Source: Ligustrum vulgare | Taxonomy: Eukaryota; Streptophyta; Magnoliopsida; Lamiales; Oleaceae | Direction: 5' to 3' | DNA length: 64,000 nucleotides | NCBI GenBank assembly: GCA_963555705.1 | Contig: OY743189.1 | Span: forward strand, 4,853,501-4,917,500 | In this document: positions 46,730-57,458 of the stretch, piece by piece | Layout of the letters: each line of letters begins with the position of its first letter | How positions within the stretch are numbered: position 1 is the stretch's first letter | The notes under the pieces: model-generated | Told to the model about the DNA's origin: nothing | Databases searched by the model: none | The model's input: only the letters and a program-made list of their open reading frames with translations | Made by a program: the position numbers and the translations under genes

Positions 46730-46804
46730 ACAATGTATAAGTAGAAATTTGGTCAATTTGTCAATTAAAGTACTAATTTAGGAACTAGATAAGTGTGTAA
46801 AGCA
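45459..46804 (-). repeat. 5' LTR of the Tat/Athila-like element (about 1.35 kb)
   Basis: The plus-strand left edge TGTTCGCTAAAATAGTATGT resembles the TGTTCACTGATATC edge of the other tRNA-Asp family, including the downstream ACAAGTAATAAAGT and GATCCCACGA. The right edge AACTAGATAAGTGTGTAAAGCA matches the pattern at 19633-19649. An (AT)n microsatellite lies at 46692-46726. The end assignment rests on this comparison, since no second LTR is present. Confidence 0.55.
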
Positions 46805-47034
46805 TTCATGGCAGCAGTTTGTTCAATCTGTTATTTTTGCATTTCCAGCATTTGAGCAGCCATGCGCGTCATGTCCCATGGAATGCGCCTGCTTCAGTGC
46901 CAGGGAGGAGGGTTAAGTTGTGGAACCTCTTCGTTGGCATTTTCAAGTTGATCATTTGGGTGCATTTCTTCGTTGTGGCCATATTGTTCCTCCATACTTC
47001 TCCGGGGGTTGACATCATTATCACTCTCACTAAT
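46805..47034 (-). pseudogene. Gag N-terminus remnant
   Basis: The minus-strand frame begins SESDNDVNPRRSMEEQYG, with the start codon now ATT, runs through QLENANEEVPQLNPPPWH to a stop at 46894-46896, then in another frame WDMTRMAAQMLEMQK. The opening matches the stub at 63140 (MNESDDDINPRRS), so both belong to one gypsy family. It is cut at 46804 by the inserted LTR of the Tat/Athila-like element. Confidence 0.65.
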
Positions 47035-47049
47035 TGTTGTAGTGATTTA

Positions 47050-47310
47050 ATTGATGTCCTTTTTTAAGGTGAGAAAACTTGTATTTCAAAGTTATAAGCC
47101 TTTTTCAAGTGCTAGCTAATTTATCTTCCAAAGTCTTTTTTCCATTTTCAAGGTTTATAAACTTATGTTTCAAAGTTTTAAGCCTTTTACAAGGTTCTTG
47201 TAGGTGAGGTTTCACCAATTCTTTTTCAGAAGTTTTTCACTTTTACAGGGTTTCAATGGCTCTTCCTTGCTTTTTTGAAGAGGTTTTCTGACTTTTTCAA
47301 GGTTTATTAT
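47050..47310 (-). repeat. Degenerate leader tandem repeat (about 41-bp unit)
   Basis: Several diverged copies of ACTTATGTTTCAAAGTTTTA, AAGCCTTTTTCAAGG and similar. This is the reverse complement of the well-preserved array at 62790-63080, and it sits in the same place relative to a gag start. It is a leader (5' untranslated) minisatellite of that family. Confidence 0.65.
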
Positions 47311-47395
47311 AGCTTTATACCACATGAATTCGTGATTAGAAGTATTGTTTCCCATAGACAATATCAAAATATTGTCCACAAAATTTGGTAATACC

Positions 47396-48049
47396 TTGGA
47401 TGAACACGTGTCAGCTCCTCCCCCTTGAGTACGTGAATTTCCTGCACAGTAGGACAAACAATCAGCATGCAATGGGGGCCAGGGGTGGCTCTCGTTTGCA
47501 CTCTGATGCTCAAGTTAGTACTCATTTCAAATGAATATAATTTGGATGCGGAAAATAAGTATCTAAAAGTGAGAAAAGGGAGTGAGATTGTATATTGAGT
47601 TTGAGTATAGAGTTTCTAACATTTTTCTTGGGGACAAATCGGTCTATTTATAATGGAAATAACTATCTTGGATTGTGACACGTGTTATGCTTTATACATG
47701 TCACGCTCTAAACTGTTGGAGAGGTAAACCATTTGTTTGGTCATAATCATTACTACCTATCTTAGGGGTGTGACGGTAATCACATCCCTTTAAAGGAGCT
47801 ATCGCATCAAGCCACAACTTGCAGGAAGGTCACATCTATCTGAAACACTGACCAGTCTTGTCACGAGCCTAAAGTAAGTACTTCGGATACATAAGTTCGG
47901 AATAAGCAGTTCGGCTGTAAGGAGTCCGGACAATATTTCACCTCGGTGACATTGTAGCTTGGGGAGTCTTGAGCTTAGCTGGCAGCCAATGGATCTCATG
48001 TGGGCTCCAATAAGTGATGTGTCAAGCTTACTTATGCGTGGTCGTAACA
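47396..48049 (-). repeat. LTR, 654 bp, solo or 5' LTR of the adjacent gag remnant
   Basis: In minus orientation it reads TGTTACGACCACGC...GTTCATCCAA. The repeat ATACC flanks it at 47391-47395 and 48050-48054, which would make it a solo LTR. A TATA box (CATTATAAATAGA in minus, plus 47643-47656) and a leader-like segment ending in TGTGCAGGAAATTC indicate a minus-strand promoter. It also stands directly upstream of the minus-strand leader repeat and gag remnant, so it could instead be their 5' LTR. The right edge is solid and the left edge is less so. Confidence 0.55.
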
Positions 48050-48059
48050 ATACCAATTA

Positions 48060-48216
48060 CAGAGTTTTTGGTAAAAGTGTGTTTTGAAAGAGTGATTTTT
48101 AGAGAAAGTATGGTTAAAAAATAAAAATTTATTTTTACTTACGTTAATATTATTTTATTGGAAATTGTGTAGTTGAAACTAAGATAAAAAAAATGTGCTA
48201 AAATTATAATGGGTAT
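48060..48216. mobile_element. MITE-like element, family member 3, split by an LTR element
   Basis: TTTTTGGTAAAAGTGTGTTT...GTGTAGTTGAAACTAAG...ATAATGGGTAT resembles the MITE at 12249. The terminal part, GGTATCAAACATGAAGGC, continues at 62062 on the far side of the large element, comparable to GGTACCAAACAGGGGC. The GGTAT is the target duplication. Confidence 0.5.
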
Positions 48217-48850
48217 TGTTGCATAGGTTCGGGTCAAGGTTAAGAGTCTCCTATTCAGTGGTCAACAAGCTTATTGGTCAAGTTCCACGTCAAACTAAGG
48301 ATCAAGACTACTCAAGATAAACTCAAAGGATCAATATGATAATTATATAAAGATATAGGTGTTGCCTATAACTATTAGAGATTTCCCTATTGTATAATTA
48401 TTAGATGAATGATCAAATATGTAAATATGTCTACCCCCATTTTGCCTATAAATAGGGGGATTTTATATTCATTCGAGAGAGAGCAATTTATTGATTCAAA
48501 GAAAAACCTTTAACTTCAAATGAATTGCAGACATGATGCTTAGGCCCAAACGCTTGTAGACCTGAATGTCAGGTCATACACAATGTAGACCTGAATGCCA
48601 GGTTATACACAATGCAGACCTGAATGCCAGGTCATACACATGCTGACCTGAGTGTAAGGTCATATACGTTCAGACCTTAGTCGGTGATCTGAAGTTCCAC
48701 CTCACGTAAATTCACATACTATCTAAAATTCAGTTATATGACCTGGTTGTTTAGCCAAAAATTTCAAAATCAAGTTATCTCAACATGATGAGTTAAAGAT
48801 CAATTCATTTTATTTGTTGACCAGCTTCATGTCAAAAAGTGACGTCAACA
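48217..48850 (+). repeat. 5' LTR with hairpin-forming 29-bp tandem repeat
   Basis: A TATA box (CCTATAAATAGGGGGA) lies at about 48457. Downstream at 48559-48685 are five 28-29-bp units containing GACCTGAATGCCAGGTC, each a potential stem. The LTR ends GTGACGTCAACA, and no primer tRNA could be recognised in the following AATCGGCTCTAGAAGG. Confidence 0.88.
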
Positions 48851-49640
48851 AATCGGCTCTAGAAGGAGGGCCCGTTCTTGTGTGATCGGCCTTCATTTTT
48901 CAAGCAAAAATCCATCACTTCAATTTAGTTTGACAAAATTCCCACGCAGGCTAGCAGTTGAACTCGAGAAAACTCCGTCCTTGATCGTCAATCCACTACC
49001 AACTCAATTTTTTGAAGTAGCCATGCAACTTGCCCCGTCCAACCATCACATATTCAGATCGAATTGGCCATGAAAGCTGGCGTCACATATTCAAGTCACA
49101 CTTGAGTCAACGCAGTCAAGATCAGTTCAACATGGATCAGTTCGGAACAACTCCAGATCGGCTGTTAAAGCAGAGGTTAAGTAATAAAGAAAAGCATTCA
49201 GTTCAATCATGTGACGATCACTTCGGTGGTAATGTTCGACTCTAGTTAAATTCCAGTTCTTCCTGGAATCAGGCCATTCATTCCAGTTTGTTTCCTCAAT
49301 CTGCTCATTCGTTTCAAAGAGGTCAGAACAATTCAACTCGAATATCTCAACTTTAGCTCAGATAAAAGCTCCCCCTCTTAACTTCTAATGGTGTTACGAT
49401 GAATTCTACCATTGACATGGAAGATAAAAGAACCGCCTGCTCTCAACCCATGATAAAAAAAGTTGTACATGAAGAATAAAGGAGACAAAGTGAATTGAAG
49501 TTTTCAAAGATGAACTTGGATTGATTGGGTTTCAAGTAATATGTTACATCAGTTCCTCCATGTGATTATGAATGAAGAGAAATTCAACTTGAAGAATTGT
49601 TTCATTTAGAATGGAGTGGGGACATCAAACAAACCAATAT
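48851..49640 (+). other. Non-coding internal leader of the LARD-like element
   Basis: Moderate complexity, no domain-bearing frame. The 60-70 codon frames here are unsupported. Confidence 0.5.
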
Positions 49641-50566
49641 CAATCAAAGACCTCCTTGAGAGGCAATCATAGATCTCCATGAGAGGCAATCAAAGACCTT
49701 AGTTGACGGTCCGTATGTAGACCAAGGGCAGGATACCATCAACATCACAAGGCAAACCGCCTCAAAGACGAGAAAGACCTCCATGAGAGGCAATCAAAGA
49801 CCTCCTTGAGAGGCAATTAAATACCTTAGTTGATGGTCCGTAAGTACCCCAAGGGCAGGATGCAATCAACATCACAAGGTAAGCTGTCTTAAAGACAAGA
49901 AAGGCCTTCTCATGAGGCAAATAAAGACCTCTGTTGATGGCTCGTAAGAACCCCAAGGGCAGGCCTCCATCAACAAAAAGAGGCATGGAAATACCTCTGT
50001 TGACAACCCTAAGCACCCCAAGGGCAGGGCAACGTCAACGAGGCACGCTGTCATAATGATGAGAAAGACCTCATCACGAGACATGCCTTAACAACAAGGT
50101 AAAACCTCCATGATGAGGTGAAATCCCCATAACGAGGAGGTGACCATCATGAGGTGCAACCTCCATGATGAGATGAAATCCCCATGATGAGGAGGTGACC
50201 ATTATGAGGTAAAACCTTCATGGTGAAGTAGACCTCAATGACAAGTTGAAACCTCAATGGGGAGGTGAAACCTCCATGACGAGGAGGTGACCATAATGAG
50301 GTGCAACCTCCATGATAAGGTGAAATCTCCACGGTGAAGTGAACCTCAATGATGAGGGGAAACCTCCATGACGAGGAGGTGAACATGATGAGGTAAAACC
50401 TCCATGGTGAAGTGAACCTCAATGATGAGGAAAAACCTCCATGGTGAAGTGAACCTCAATGATGAGTTGAAACCTCCATGGTGAGATGAAACGTCCATGA
50501 CGAGGAGGTGACCATCATAAGGTGCAACCTCCATGACGAGATGAAATCCCCATGATGAAGAGGTGA
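49641..50566 (+). repeat. Minisatellite array, first part
   Basis: Degenerate units built on AGAGGCAATCAAAGACCTCC and then CTCCATGATGAGGTGAAATC, CATGACGAGGAGGTGACC. Compound periods are roughly 35-45 bp. The array is split by a small LTR element after GGTGA (50562-50566) and resumes with GGTGA at 52768. Minus-strand frames (for example MRFTSPWRFYLIM) are artefacts of the repeat. Confidence 0.92.
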
Positions 50567-50850
50567 TGATGTGTTCCGGACCCTCGACAATCGGAGTCAT
50601 AGCAGGCTTGACGGGAAAATTTAAATATTCAAGCCAAAAAAAGAATTGAACATGTTCGACGAGCTTTGAAGATCAAACCGTGTCGAAAAGAACCAGAAAA
50701 TTAAGCAGCAGGCCTTTTACGGCCGTAACCTTTGGAATTACGGTCGTAACACAGTTATCGCGTCGTGAATATCGGATCATGATTCATCTGTCCAACCACA
50801 ACCAGATTTCTGAAATTTCTGACGTTTCTTCCGCGCTTCGAATCTCATCA
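50567..50850 (+). repeat. 5' LTR of the miniature element (284 bp)
   Basis: TGATGTGTTCCGGACC...GAATCTCATCA. Two palindromes of the TTACGGCCGTAA type lie at 50708-50745. Confidence 0.93.
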
Positions 50851-50852
50851 TC

Positions 50853-50867
50853 TGGTATCAGAGCTGG
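50853..50867 (+). promoter_or_regulatory. Primer-binding site, initiator-Met tRNA
   Basis: TGGTATCAGAGCTGG two bases after the LTR, as in the element at 37090. Confidence 0.9.
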
Positions 50868-51331
50868 ACTCTGAATTCAGGTTTTTCTATCCAGATTGAT
50901 TTTTATGTTTATTATCGAGTCCCATAAAAATCATCCATATCTTGTTGAGTGTTTTGTTTTCAGTTTTTTTTTTTGCGTTCTTATTCTTGAGTTTGTTGAG
51001 TCTTTAATCTAGAAAATCGTTCCAACAAAATTTAAAAGAGTTTATTTTATTTAATTATTATCCAAAACCTGTGCCGTTTGTTTTGTTGCGTTCGTATCGA
51101 ATTTTTCGGATTTATAAAAAAAAATTATTTTTTTTATTTTTATTTATTTAATCCGAAAATTCATCCAAAATTCAACAAAAAAAAAAGTTATTCTAAGATT
51201 CAAGAACCACTTTCTTGAATTTCCCTAAATTCTTGATATTCGTTTCCTTCCAAGTCAACATTAAAATTCGTTCTTGTTGTTTGATGTCTAAATCCTCTTC
51301 ATTCTTGAATTTTTGAAATGCCACATAAGGA

Positions 51332-51874
51332 ATGGATTATGATCCGGGCTGTTTATTCCAAACTAGATGTTATGTGGATCATAAAGGGTGCAGCTTGGCG
51401 ATTGATGGAAAGTGCTTTACTAATTTCGTTAGTAGCACCGTGGTTGAAAAATTAGGATTGCCCTTAGAACCACACTATAAATCTTATAGGATGACCTGGA
51501 TGTGGGAGTTTGGGAATTTCAAAGTAACCAAACAAGTTCTAGTACCTATCACCCAGGGAAGGTATAGTGAGAATGTATGGTGTGATGTAGTGTCATTGAA
51601 ATCTTATCATATTTTATTGGGAAAACCTTGGAGACATAGGAGGGAGGCTGTTTATGATAAGAGTATGCACATATACCAATTCCTTAAGAAATGGAAAACA
51701 TACGTACTATATGGATTGAAATTAGAGGACGCACTAGAAGATTCACGGAGGGTAAGGAAGGAGAGTGAAAAGTGGTGTAATAGGAGGCATCGTGGGGATA
51801 AGGATATGGATAAGAAGGAGGGAGAGTTGAAATTAAAAACAAATAAACAACTCCAAAATTGGATGAGGAATTAA
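51332..51874 (+). pseudogene. Aspartic protease remnant with lost active site
   Basis: 180 codons. FQTRCYVDHKGCSLAIDGK at residues 9-27, then FVSSTVVEKLGLP, then HILLGKPWRHRR near residue 95, align with the protease of the element at 37090 (FHTRCLVGKKVCGMVIDGG...). The family active site D-G-G-S-C-T-N reads D-G-K-C-F-T-N here, so the Gly-Ser after the catalytic Asp is gone. No zinc knuckle or gag lies upstream, and the frame starts shortly after the leader. Confidence 0.85.
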
Positions 51875-52483
51875 TTAGGAATGAAATTGTTGATGATAAG
51901 AGGAATGAAATGAAAGTTGGTGTAGAAGTTCAACATTTGAACTTTGAATTGAAAAATCCACATTTGGATAGTGATGAGGTAGTGTGCGAACATGGTGATA
52001 CGAATGTGGAGGTAGAATATGTGGTTGAATTTGAAAGAAAAAAATTTGAAGAGGTGGATGAGCTAGAAAATCTTGAGTTAGAGGAAGTAACCGAGCTTGA
52101 GAGAAAAGAGATAGAGGGGGGCGAGAAAGAAGTTGCAAAAGGAGAACGAGGTGAAGAGAATGGCCTCATGGTTCAAAAGGTGGAATTGACGTTGATAATT
52201 CATGAATACAAGGATCCATACCTTGTACCTCATGAACCTAACATTTCCCTCCCCGCTTTATTTAATTTTTTCTTGCAGGTTAATGGTACGTGGAAATTTG
52301 GGCAACACCACCAATGTCCAAAGGTGTTTAAACTTCAAGTCATTCACTTGACCCCCGTTGCAGAATATTTTTGGTTGATCATGTGCAATGGCAGGAGAAA
52401 TTTTTCGTTTGATCCAGGAGGTGAAATGAAACAACAGGAACAAAGCTATGATTCGGGACAAATCATCCTAAAGAAGGAGGGTA
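51859..52483 (+). pseudogene. Acidic linker and C-terminal frame of the miniature element
   Basis: Overlaps the protease frame by 16 bp in another phase. It has a Glu-rich repeat-like region (VTELERKEIEGGEKEVAKG) comparable to the VEATTSEKGE linker in relatives, then a tail (HEYKDPYLVPHEPNISLP, FFLQVNGTWKFGQHH). The open frame continues into the 3' LTR to 52800. Probably once part of the same polyprotein, separated by a frameshift. Confidence 0.55.
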
Positions 52484-52767
52484 TGATGTGTTCCGGACCC
52501 TCGAAAATCGGAGTCATAGCAGGCTTGATGGGAAAATTTAAATATTCAAGCCAAAACAAGAATTCAACAGGTTCGACGAGCTTTGAAGATCAAACCGTGT
52601 CGAAAAGAACCAGAAAATTAAGCAGCAGGATTTTTACGACCGTAACCTTTGGAATTACGGCCGTAACACAGTTATCGCGTCGTGAATATCGGGTCATGAT
52701 TCATCTGTCCAACCACAACCTAAGTTCTAAACTTTCCGGCGTTTCTTCCGCACTTCGAATCTTATCA
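52484..52767 (+). repeat. 3' LTR of the miniature element (284 bp)
   Basis: Same length as the 5' LTR, ending CGAATCTTATCA. Followed directly by the duplicated target GGTGA and the resumed minisatellite. Confidence 0.93.
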
Positions 52768-54610
52768 GGTGACCATTATGAAGTAAAACCTCCATGGTGA
52801 AGTGGACCTCAATGACAAGGTGAAACATCAATGGTGAGGTGAGACCTCCATGATGAGGAGGTGACCATGAAGAGATGCAACCTCCATGACGAGGTGAAAC
52901 CTTCATGGTGAAGTGGACCTCAGTGACGAGGAGAGACCTCCAAGACAAGGTGACAATGAGGCGGTAAAACCTCCATGGTGAGGTGAAATCCCCATGAAGA
53001 GGAGGTGGCCATAATGTGGTAAAACCTACATGGTGAATTGGACCTCAATGACAAGGTGAAACCTCCATACGAGGAGGTGACCATGATGAGGTAAAACCTC
53101 CATGGTGAAGTGGACCTCAATGACAAGGTGAAACCTCAATGGTGAGGTGAAACTTCCATGACAAGGAGGTGACCATCATGAGGTGCAACCTCCATGACGA
53201 GGTGAAACCTCCATGGTGAAGTGGACCTCAGTGACGAGGAGAAACCTCCAAGAATAGGTGACCACGAGGAGGTAAAACCTCCATAGTGAGGTGAAATTCC
53301 CTTAAAGAGGTGGTGACCATAATGAGGTAAAAATTTCATGGTGAAGTGGACCTCAATGACAAAGTGAAACCTCCATGGTGAGGTGAAACGTCATGACGAG
53401 TAGATGACCATGATGAGGTAAAACCTCCATTGTGAAGTGGGACCTCAATGATGAGGTGAAACCTCCATGGTGAGATGAAACCTCAATGACGAGGAGGTGA
53501 CCATGATGAGGTGAAACCTCCATGGTGAAGTGAACCTCAATGATGAGGTGAAACCTCCTTGGTGAGGTGAAACCTCCATGACAAGGAGGTGACCATGATG
53601 AGGTAAAACCTCCACAATGAAGTGAACCTCAATGATGAGGTAAAACCTCCATGGTGAAGCGGAACCTCAATGATGAGGTGAAACATCCATGATGAGGAGG
53701 TGACCACGATGAGGTAAAACCTCCATGGTGAAGTGAACCTCAATGAAAAGGTGAAATCTTCATGGTGAAGTAGAACCTCAATGATGAGATGAAACCTTCA
53801 TGGTGAGATGAAACCTCCATGACGAGGAGGTAACCAGGATGAGGTAAAACCTACATGGTGAAGTGAACATCAATTATGAGGTGAAATCTTTAAGGTGAGG
53901 TGAAATTTCCGTGACAAGGACGTAACCATGATGAGGTAAAACTTCCATGATGAAGTGAACCTCAATGATGAGGTGAAATCTCCATGGTGAGAAGAAACCT
54001 GCATGATGAGGAGGTGACCATGAGATAAAATCTCCATGGTGAAGTGAACCTCAATGATGAGGTGAAACCTCCATGGTGAGGTAAATCCTCCATGGCAAGG
54101 AGGTAACCATTTTGAGGTAAAACCTCCATGGTGAAGTGAATATCAATGACAAGGTGAAAACTCCATGACGAGGAATTGACCATAATGAGATGAAACCTCC
54201 ATGACAAGGAGGTGACCATGATGTGGTAAAACCTCCATGGTAAAGTGAACCTCAATGATGAGGTAAAACCTAAATGGTGAAGTGAACCTCATTGATGAGG
54301 TAAAACATCCATGGTGAGATGAAACCTCCATGACGAGGAGGTGACCATGATGAGGTAAAACCTACACGGTGAAGTGAACCTCAATGATAAGGTGAAACCT
54401 CCATGGTGAGGTGAAACCTCCATGACGAGGAGGTGACCATGATGAGGTGAAACATCCATGGTGTGGTGAAACCTCCATGACGAGGAGTTGACAAGGATGA
54501 AGTAAAACATCCGTGGTGAGGTGAAACCTCCGTGGTGATGTAGAACTCAATGACAAGATACACCCTCATAACTATGTGAAATCCCCTTAACTAAGTGAAA
54601 CCTTGGGGGA
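52768..54610 (+). repeat. Minisatellite array, second part
   Basis: About 1.8 kb of GGTGAAACCTCCATGGTGA, AGTGAACCTCAATGATGA and CATGACGAGGAGGTGACCA blocks in varying order: a variant-rich, higher-order array. Minus-strand open frames of 60-97 codons come from the GAGG/CCTC bias and are not genes. Confidence 0.95.
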
Positions 54611-54688
54611 CACGGGAGAACCAAGCCCTTGAGGTCTTCATTACTATTACACATGAGGACACGTGAGAACCAAGTCTTTGAAGTCTTC

Positions 54689-55643
54689 TGATGTGATCCC
54701 GGGAGGGGGTCACTACGAACACGCAGAATTAAACGAAACAAAGATAGGAAATATCCAGATTCAACCAAGAAACACAAGAACACAATAATTAAAATACTGG
54801 AAAAGATAAAAATTGACGATAGGACCTGGACCCAACAATCACGACGCAATAAATTGACGATGCGGATTGAAGAACCGAGGTTTTCGAAACACCACAAGGA
54901 CTTGTCAATTTCCTTGATAAAATTCTAATTGGAAACGCCACAAATATTCCCGCAAATATTTGATAAGTTCAACGCCACAAATATTTTCACAATATTTGAT
55001 ATGTTGGATTTGTTCTCGAAGAACACAAAAGGGACTCCTCAACCTTTCAATTGGAGAAAACTCTCTCAACTTTATTAATCTCAAAACTCAAACTAAACTG
55101 TTTTTTACAATGAATGGAAAGGAATATAAATAAGCTAAATAACCTAGCCACTAATTTACTCGAAATAGAATTCTAATTAGACTAAAATTCTAAAATAGGA
55201 AAATAACTTAAAATTATAAAGGAAACAAAATAATTGAAATTCTCGCAAAATCTGGCCCGCTCCTCAGTTACGGCCGTGAAGAATACATTTACGGCCGTAA
55301 AGCCTTCTCCGGTCTAAAACTGTTTTATGAGTTACGGCCGTAACTTTCAGACTTACGGCCGTAAGCCTGGTTCTGCTGAAATTCTGCCTTTTCCCTCGAT
55401 AGTTGATTACGGTCGTGACAATAACTTTTACGGCCGTGATTATATGCGTTACGGCCGTGAAGGATCTCCATTACGGCTGTAATGACCTTTTTGCACAAAT
55501 AATTTTGATCCCTTGATTTGGCCTGATCCGTCCCTCTTCTCGGCTCGACCCCAACATGGAACTTACTCCGTTTTGCACGTAGATCATTGTCATATTGCCG
55601 ATGGCTCGACTTTGCCCTTCGATGCCTGGTCCGGATCATATCA
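54689..55643 (-). repeat. LTR A (955 bp), 3' LTR of body 1
   Basis: Plus-strand TGATGTGATCCCGGGAGGGGG...GGATCATATCA. Eight CGGCCG-type palindromes lie at about 55265-55485. The U3 start (right side) encodes the basic peptide HRQYDNDLRAKRSKFHVG in minus, in frame from the body. Confidence 0.93.
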
Positions 55644-57458
55644 TACTCCCTCTCTTGAAAAGGATTCGACCTCGAATCCAATTTTGGTCGGCTTTTCAAA
55701 CTCCTTCTGCTTTTCTAGGCTCGATGATCATGTTTATGCCTCGTGCTTGCTTTCAACATTTTGGACTGCCCATTTTTCTCCTTCAACTTTCTCGGCCTTT
55801 TGGGCGGTTCATTTGTGCCAACAAGTTTCTTTCCTGTTTTAAGCTCATGGTTTGACTTCGGTACCTATAAAATAGATTTTAAAGAACTGAGGAGGGTGTG
55901 TTAGCGTGAGTAAGTACAAATAGACTCATTTTTGTGGTAGACTCTCTTTCCGTTCACTTTTTGCACTCAGTCTCTCCTTTTTCTGAGGTTTGTACCTCAA
56001 CCTTCTTTTCTTTATTTTCACTCCCTCTCCTTTTTCTGAGGGCGTGGCCTCAACTCTCTTTTCTTCAATTTCCACTCCCTCTCCTTTTTCTGAGGTCGTG
56101 GCCTCAACTCTCTTATTTTTCCCCTCAAACTCACTTTTCACCTTCAATTGATCTTTCAGGGTTTCACTTGGAGATAGTGGCATTAGAGTAAACTTTTTCC
56201 CCCCTTTTACCAAGCTGTATCTATTCGTATACCCATCATGTAGTATAGCCCTTTCATGTTGTCAAGGTCTCCCTAACAGTATGTGACTAATTTGCATTGG
56301 CACCACGTCACAAACTACCTCATCCGAATACCCACCAAAAGAAAATGCCACTAATGTCTGTCTCTTCACCTTAACTTCCCCCGACTCAGTCAACCATTGT
56401 AATTTATAAGGTATTGGATGTTTCATTAAAGGTATGCCTAATTTTTTCACCAACATTGTACTAACTACATTAGTACAACTTCCCCCGCAATCACCAAGCT
56501 ACAAACTTTTTCATCAACTAAGCATCTAGTGCGAAAAATATTATCCCTTTGCCCATCCACATTTTCCAAAACATTCGCCTTACGCTTAACGCTAAGAGCA
56601 TGCCTATCAATAATTGACTTATCCACCACAACACTTTTCGCCCCTTCACTATCACACCTAACCTATTTACGTGGACAATCAAGTGCAATGTGACCCCGTT
56701 CCAAGCATTTAAAGCACTTAATATTTTTATCCTTAAGAGGCTTGGAATCAGAATTATTTTTACCTTTGGTTGTCGGTTCCTCCCTCCTTTTGTGAACATG
56801 ATCACTACTCTCCCGTTTTGATGTATCTTTTCACTTCAATGTCCTTTCATCACCCCCATCTCCACCTCTAGAATTGGCTTTACGCCCCTTATGCCTCCTA
56901 GCCCTAGAATCCGCCTGATATTGCTCCTTTTCCCATAAAGCAAGTTATGCTTACCTTCTATCCATCCTAGCCATCAATCTCTCATGTTTTACCTTCATGG
57001 CCTCCATCTGTTTAAAATTATTGTGGTCACCTGTTGATGGAGATTTTTCTCTGCGAGACATGGTTAGTTTTCGAAGACAAACAAAAATTCCTCTCGTATT
57101 TATTTTCACTCGTGTATCACGCTAAATCCCTTCAAATTTCACCCAAGAACAAACCAAGGATCAACAATCAAGCAATTTATGGAAGATACGAAAAGTAAAA
57201 AAAAAATTAGGAAATTCTCGGAATATTAGAATTTTTTTTTTAATCTGCCAGAAAATTTGACTACGAGTATGGAAGAAAAAACGGAATTGGATTTGGACGA
57301 AAACGAACAAGAAAAACATTTTTGAATTTTTGGGACTGACTCTTATGGATCAGATTGGAAAAAATTTATAACATGCACGAAGAACAAGAAAAACAAGAAA
57401 AACAAGAAAATATCAAGAATACCAAGAACTGAATCTAGATCCAAGCTCTGATACCAGA
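55644..57458 (-). pseudogene. Body 1: zinc knuckle-protease region, inactivated
   Basis: The minus-strand start MSRREKSPSTG lies at 57061 (ATG 57061-57059), followed by a short gag N-terminus and then a jump to the knuckle region (CFKCLERGHIALDC type, here shifted). The protease active site has lost one base relative to body 2 (plus CCCCCGCAATCACC near 56485 against CCCCCGTCAATCACC), destroying the Asp codon and frame. Downstream blocks 56456-56262 and 56213-55926 retain the protease end and the VEATTSEKGE linker. An extra segment of about 267 bp (about 55714-55980) is absent from body 2. The PBS (minus TGGTATCAGAGCTTGG) is at 57441-57456. Confidence 0.85.

Larger units (their letters stand above)
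43653..46804 (-). mobile_element. Decayed Tat/Athila-like element, 5' part
   Basis: Right to left: LTR (45459-46804), degenerate tRNA-Asp PBS (45436-45453), a disrupted frame (about 45255 to 44439), the GGTTGCCTCCCATTAAGCGC motif (44427), and spacer with reverse-complement PPT-like ACCCCCAAATTT and ACCCCCAAACTT (43826, 43973). It follows the same plan as the element at 18138-36189 but is a different family. The 3' LTR was not found and the left limit is approximate. Confidence 0.6.
50567..52767 (+). mobile_element. Miniature LTR retrotransposon, 2.2 kb, protease remnant only
   Basis: Two 284-bp LTRs (50567-50850 and 52484-52767) differ at roughly 7 percent of sites by eye. The target duplication GGTGA lies at 50562-50566 and 52768-52772. 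The PBS is TGGTATCAGAGCTGG at 50853, and the PPT is AAAGAAGGAGGGTA before 52484. Only a protease-like frame and an acidic linker frame remain, and the gag core is gone. LTR ends (TGATGTG...ATCA) and the PBS relate it to the element at 37090. Confidence 0.95.

Noticed and set aside
52727..54569. Many overlapping minus-strand frames (SPWRFYLIMVTSSSWRF-like)
   Set aside because: Shadows of the GAGG/CCTC minisatellite; frames overlap each other and vary with unit order.
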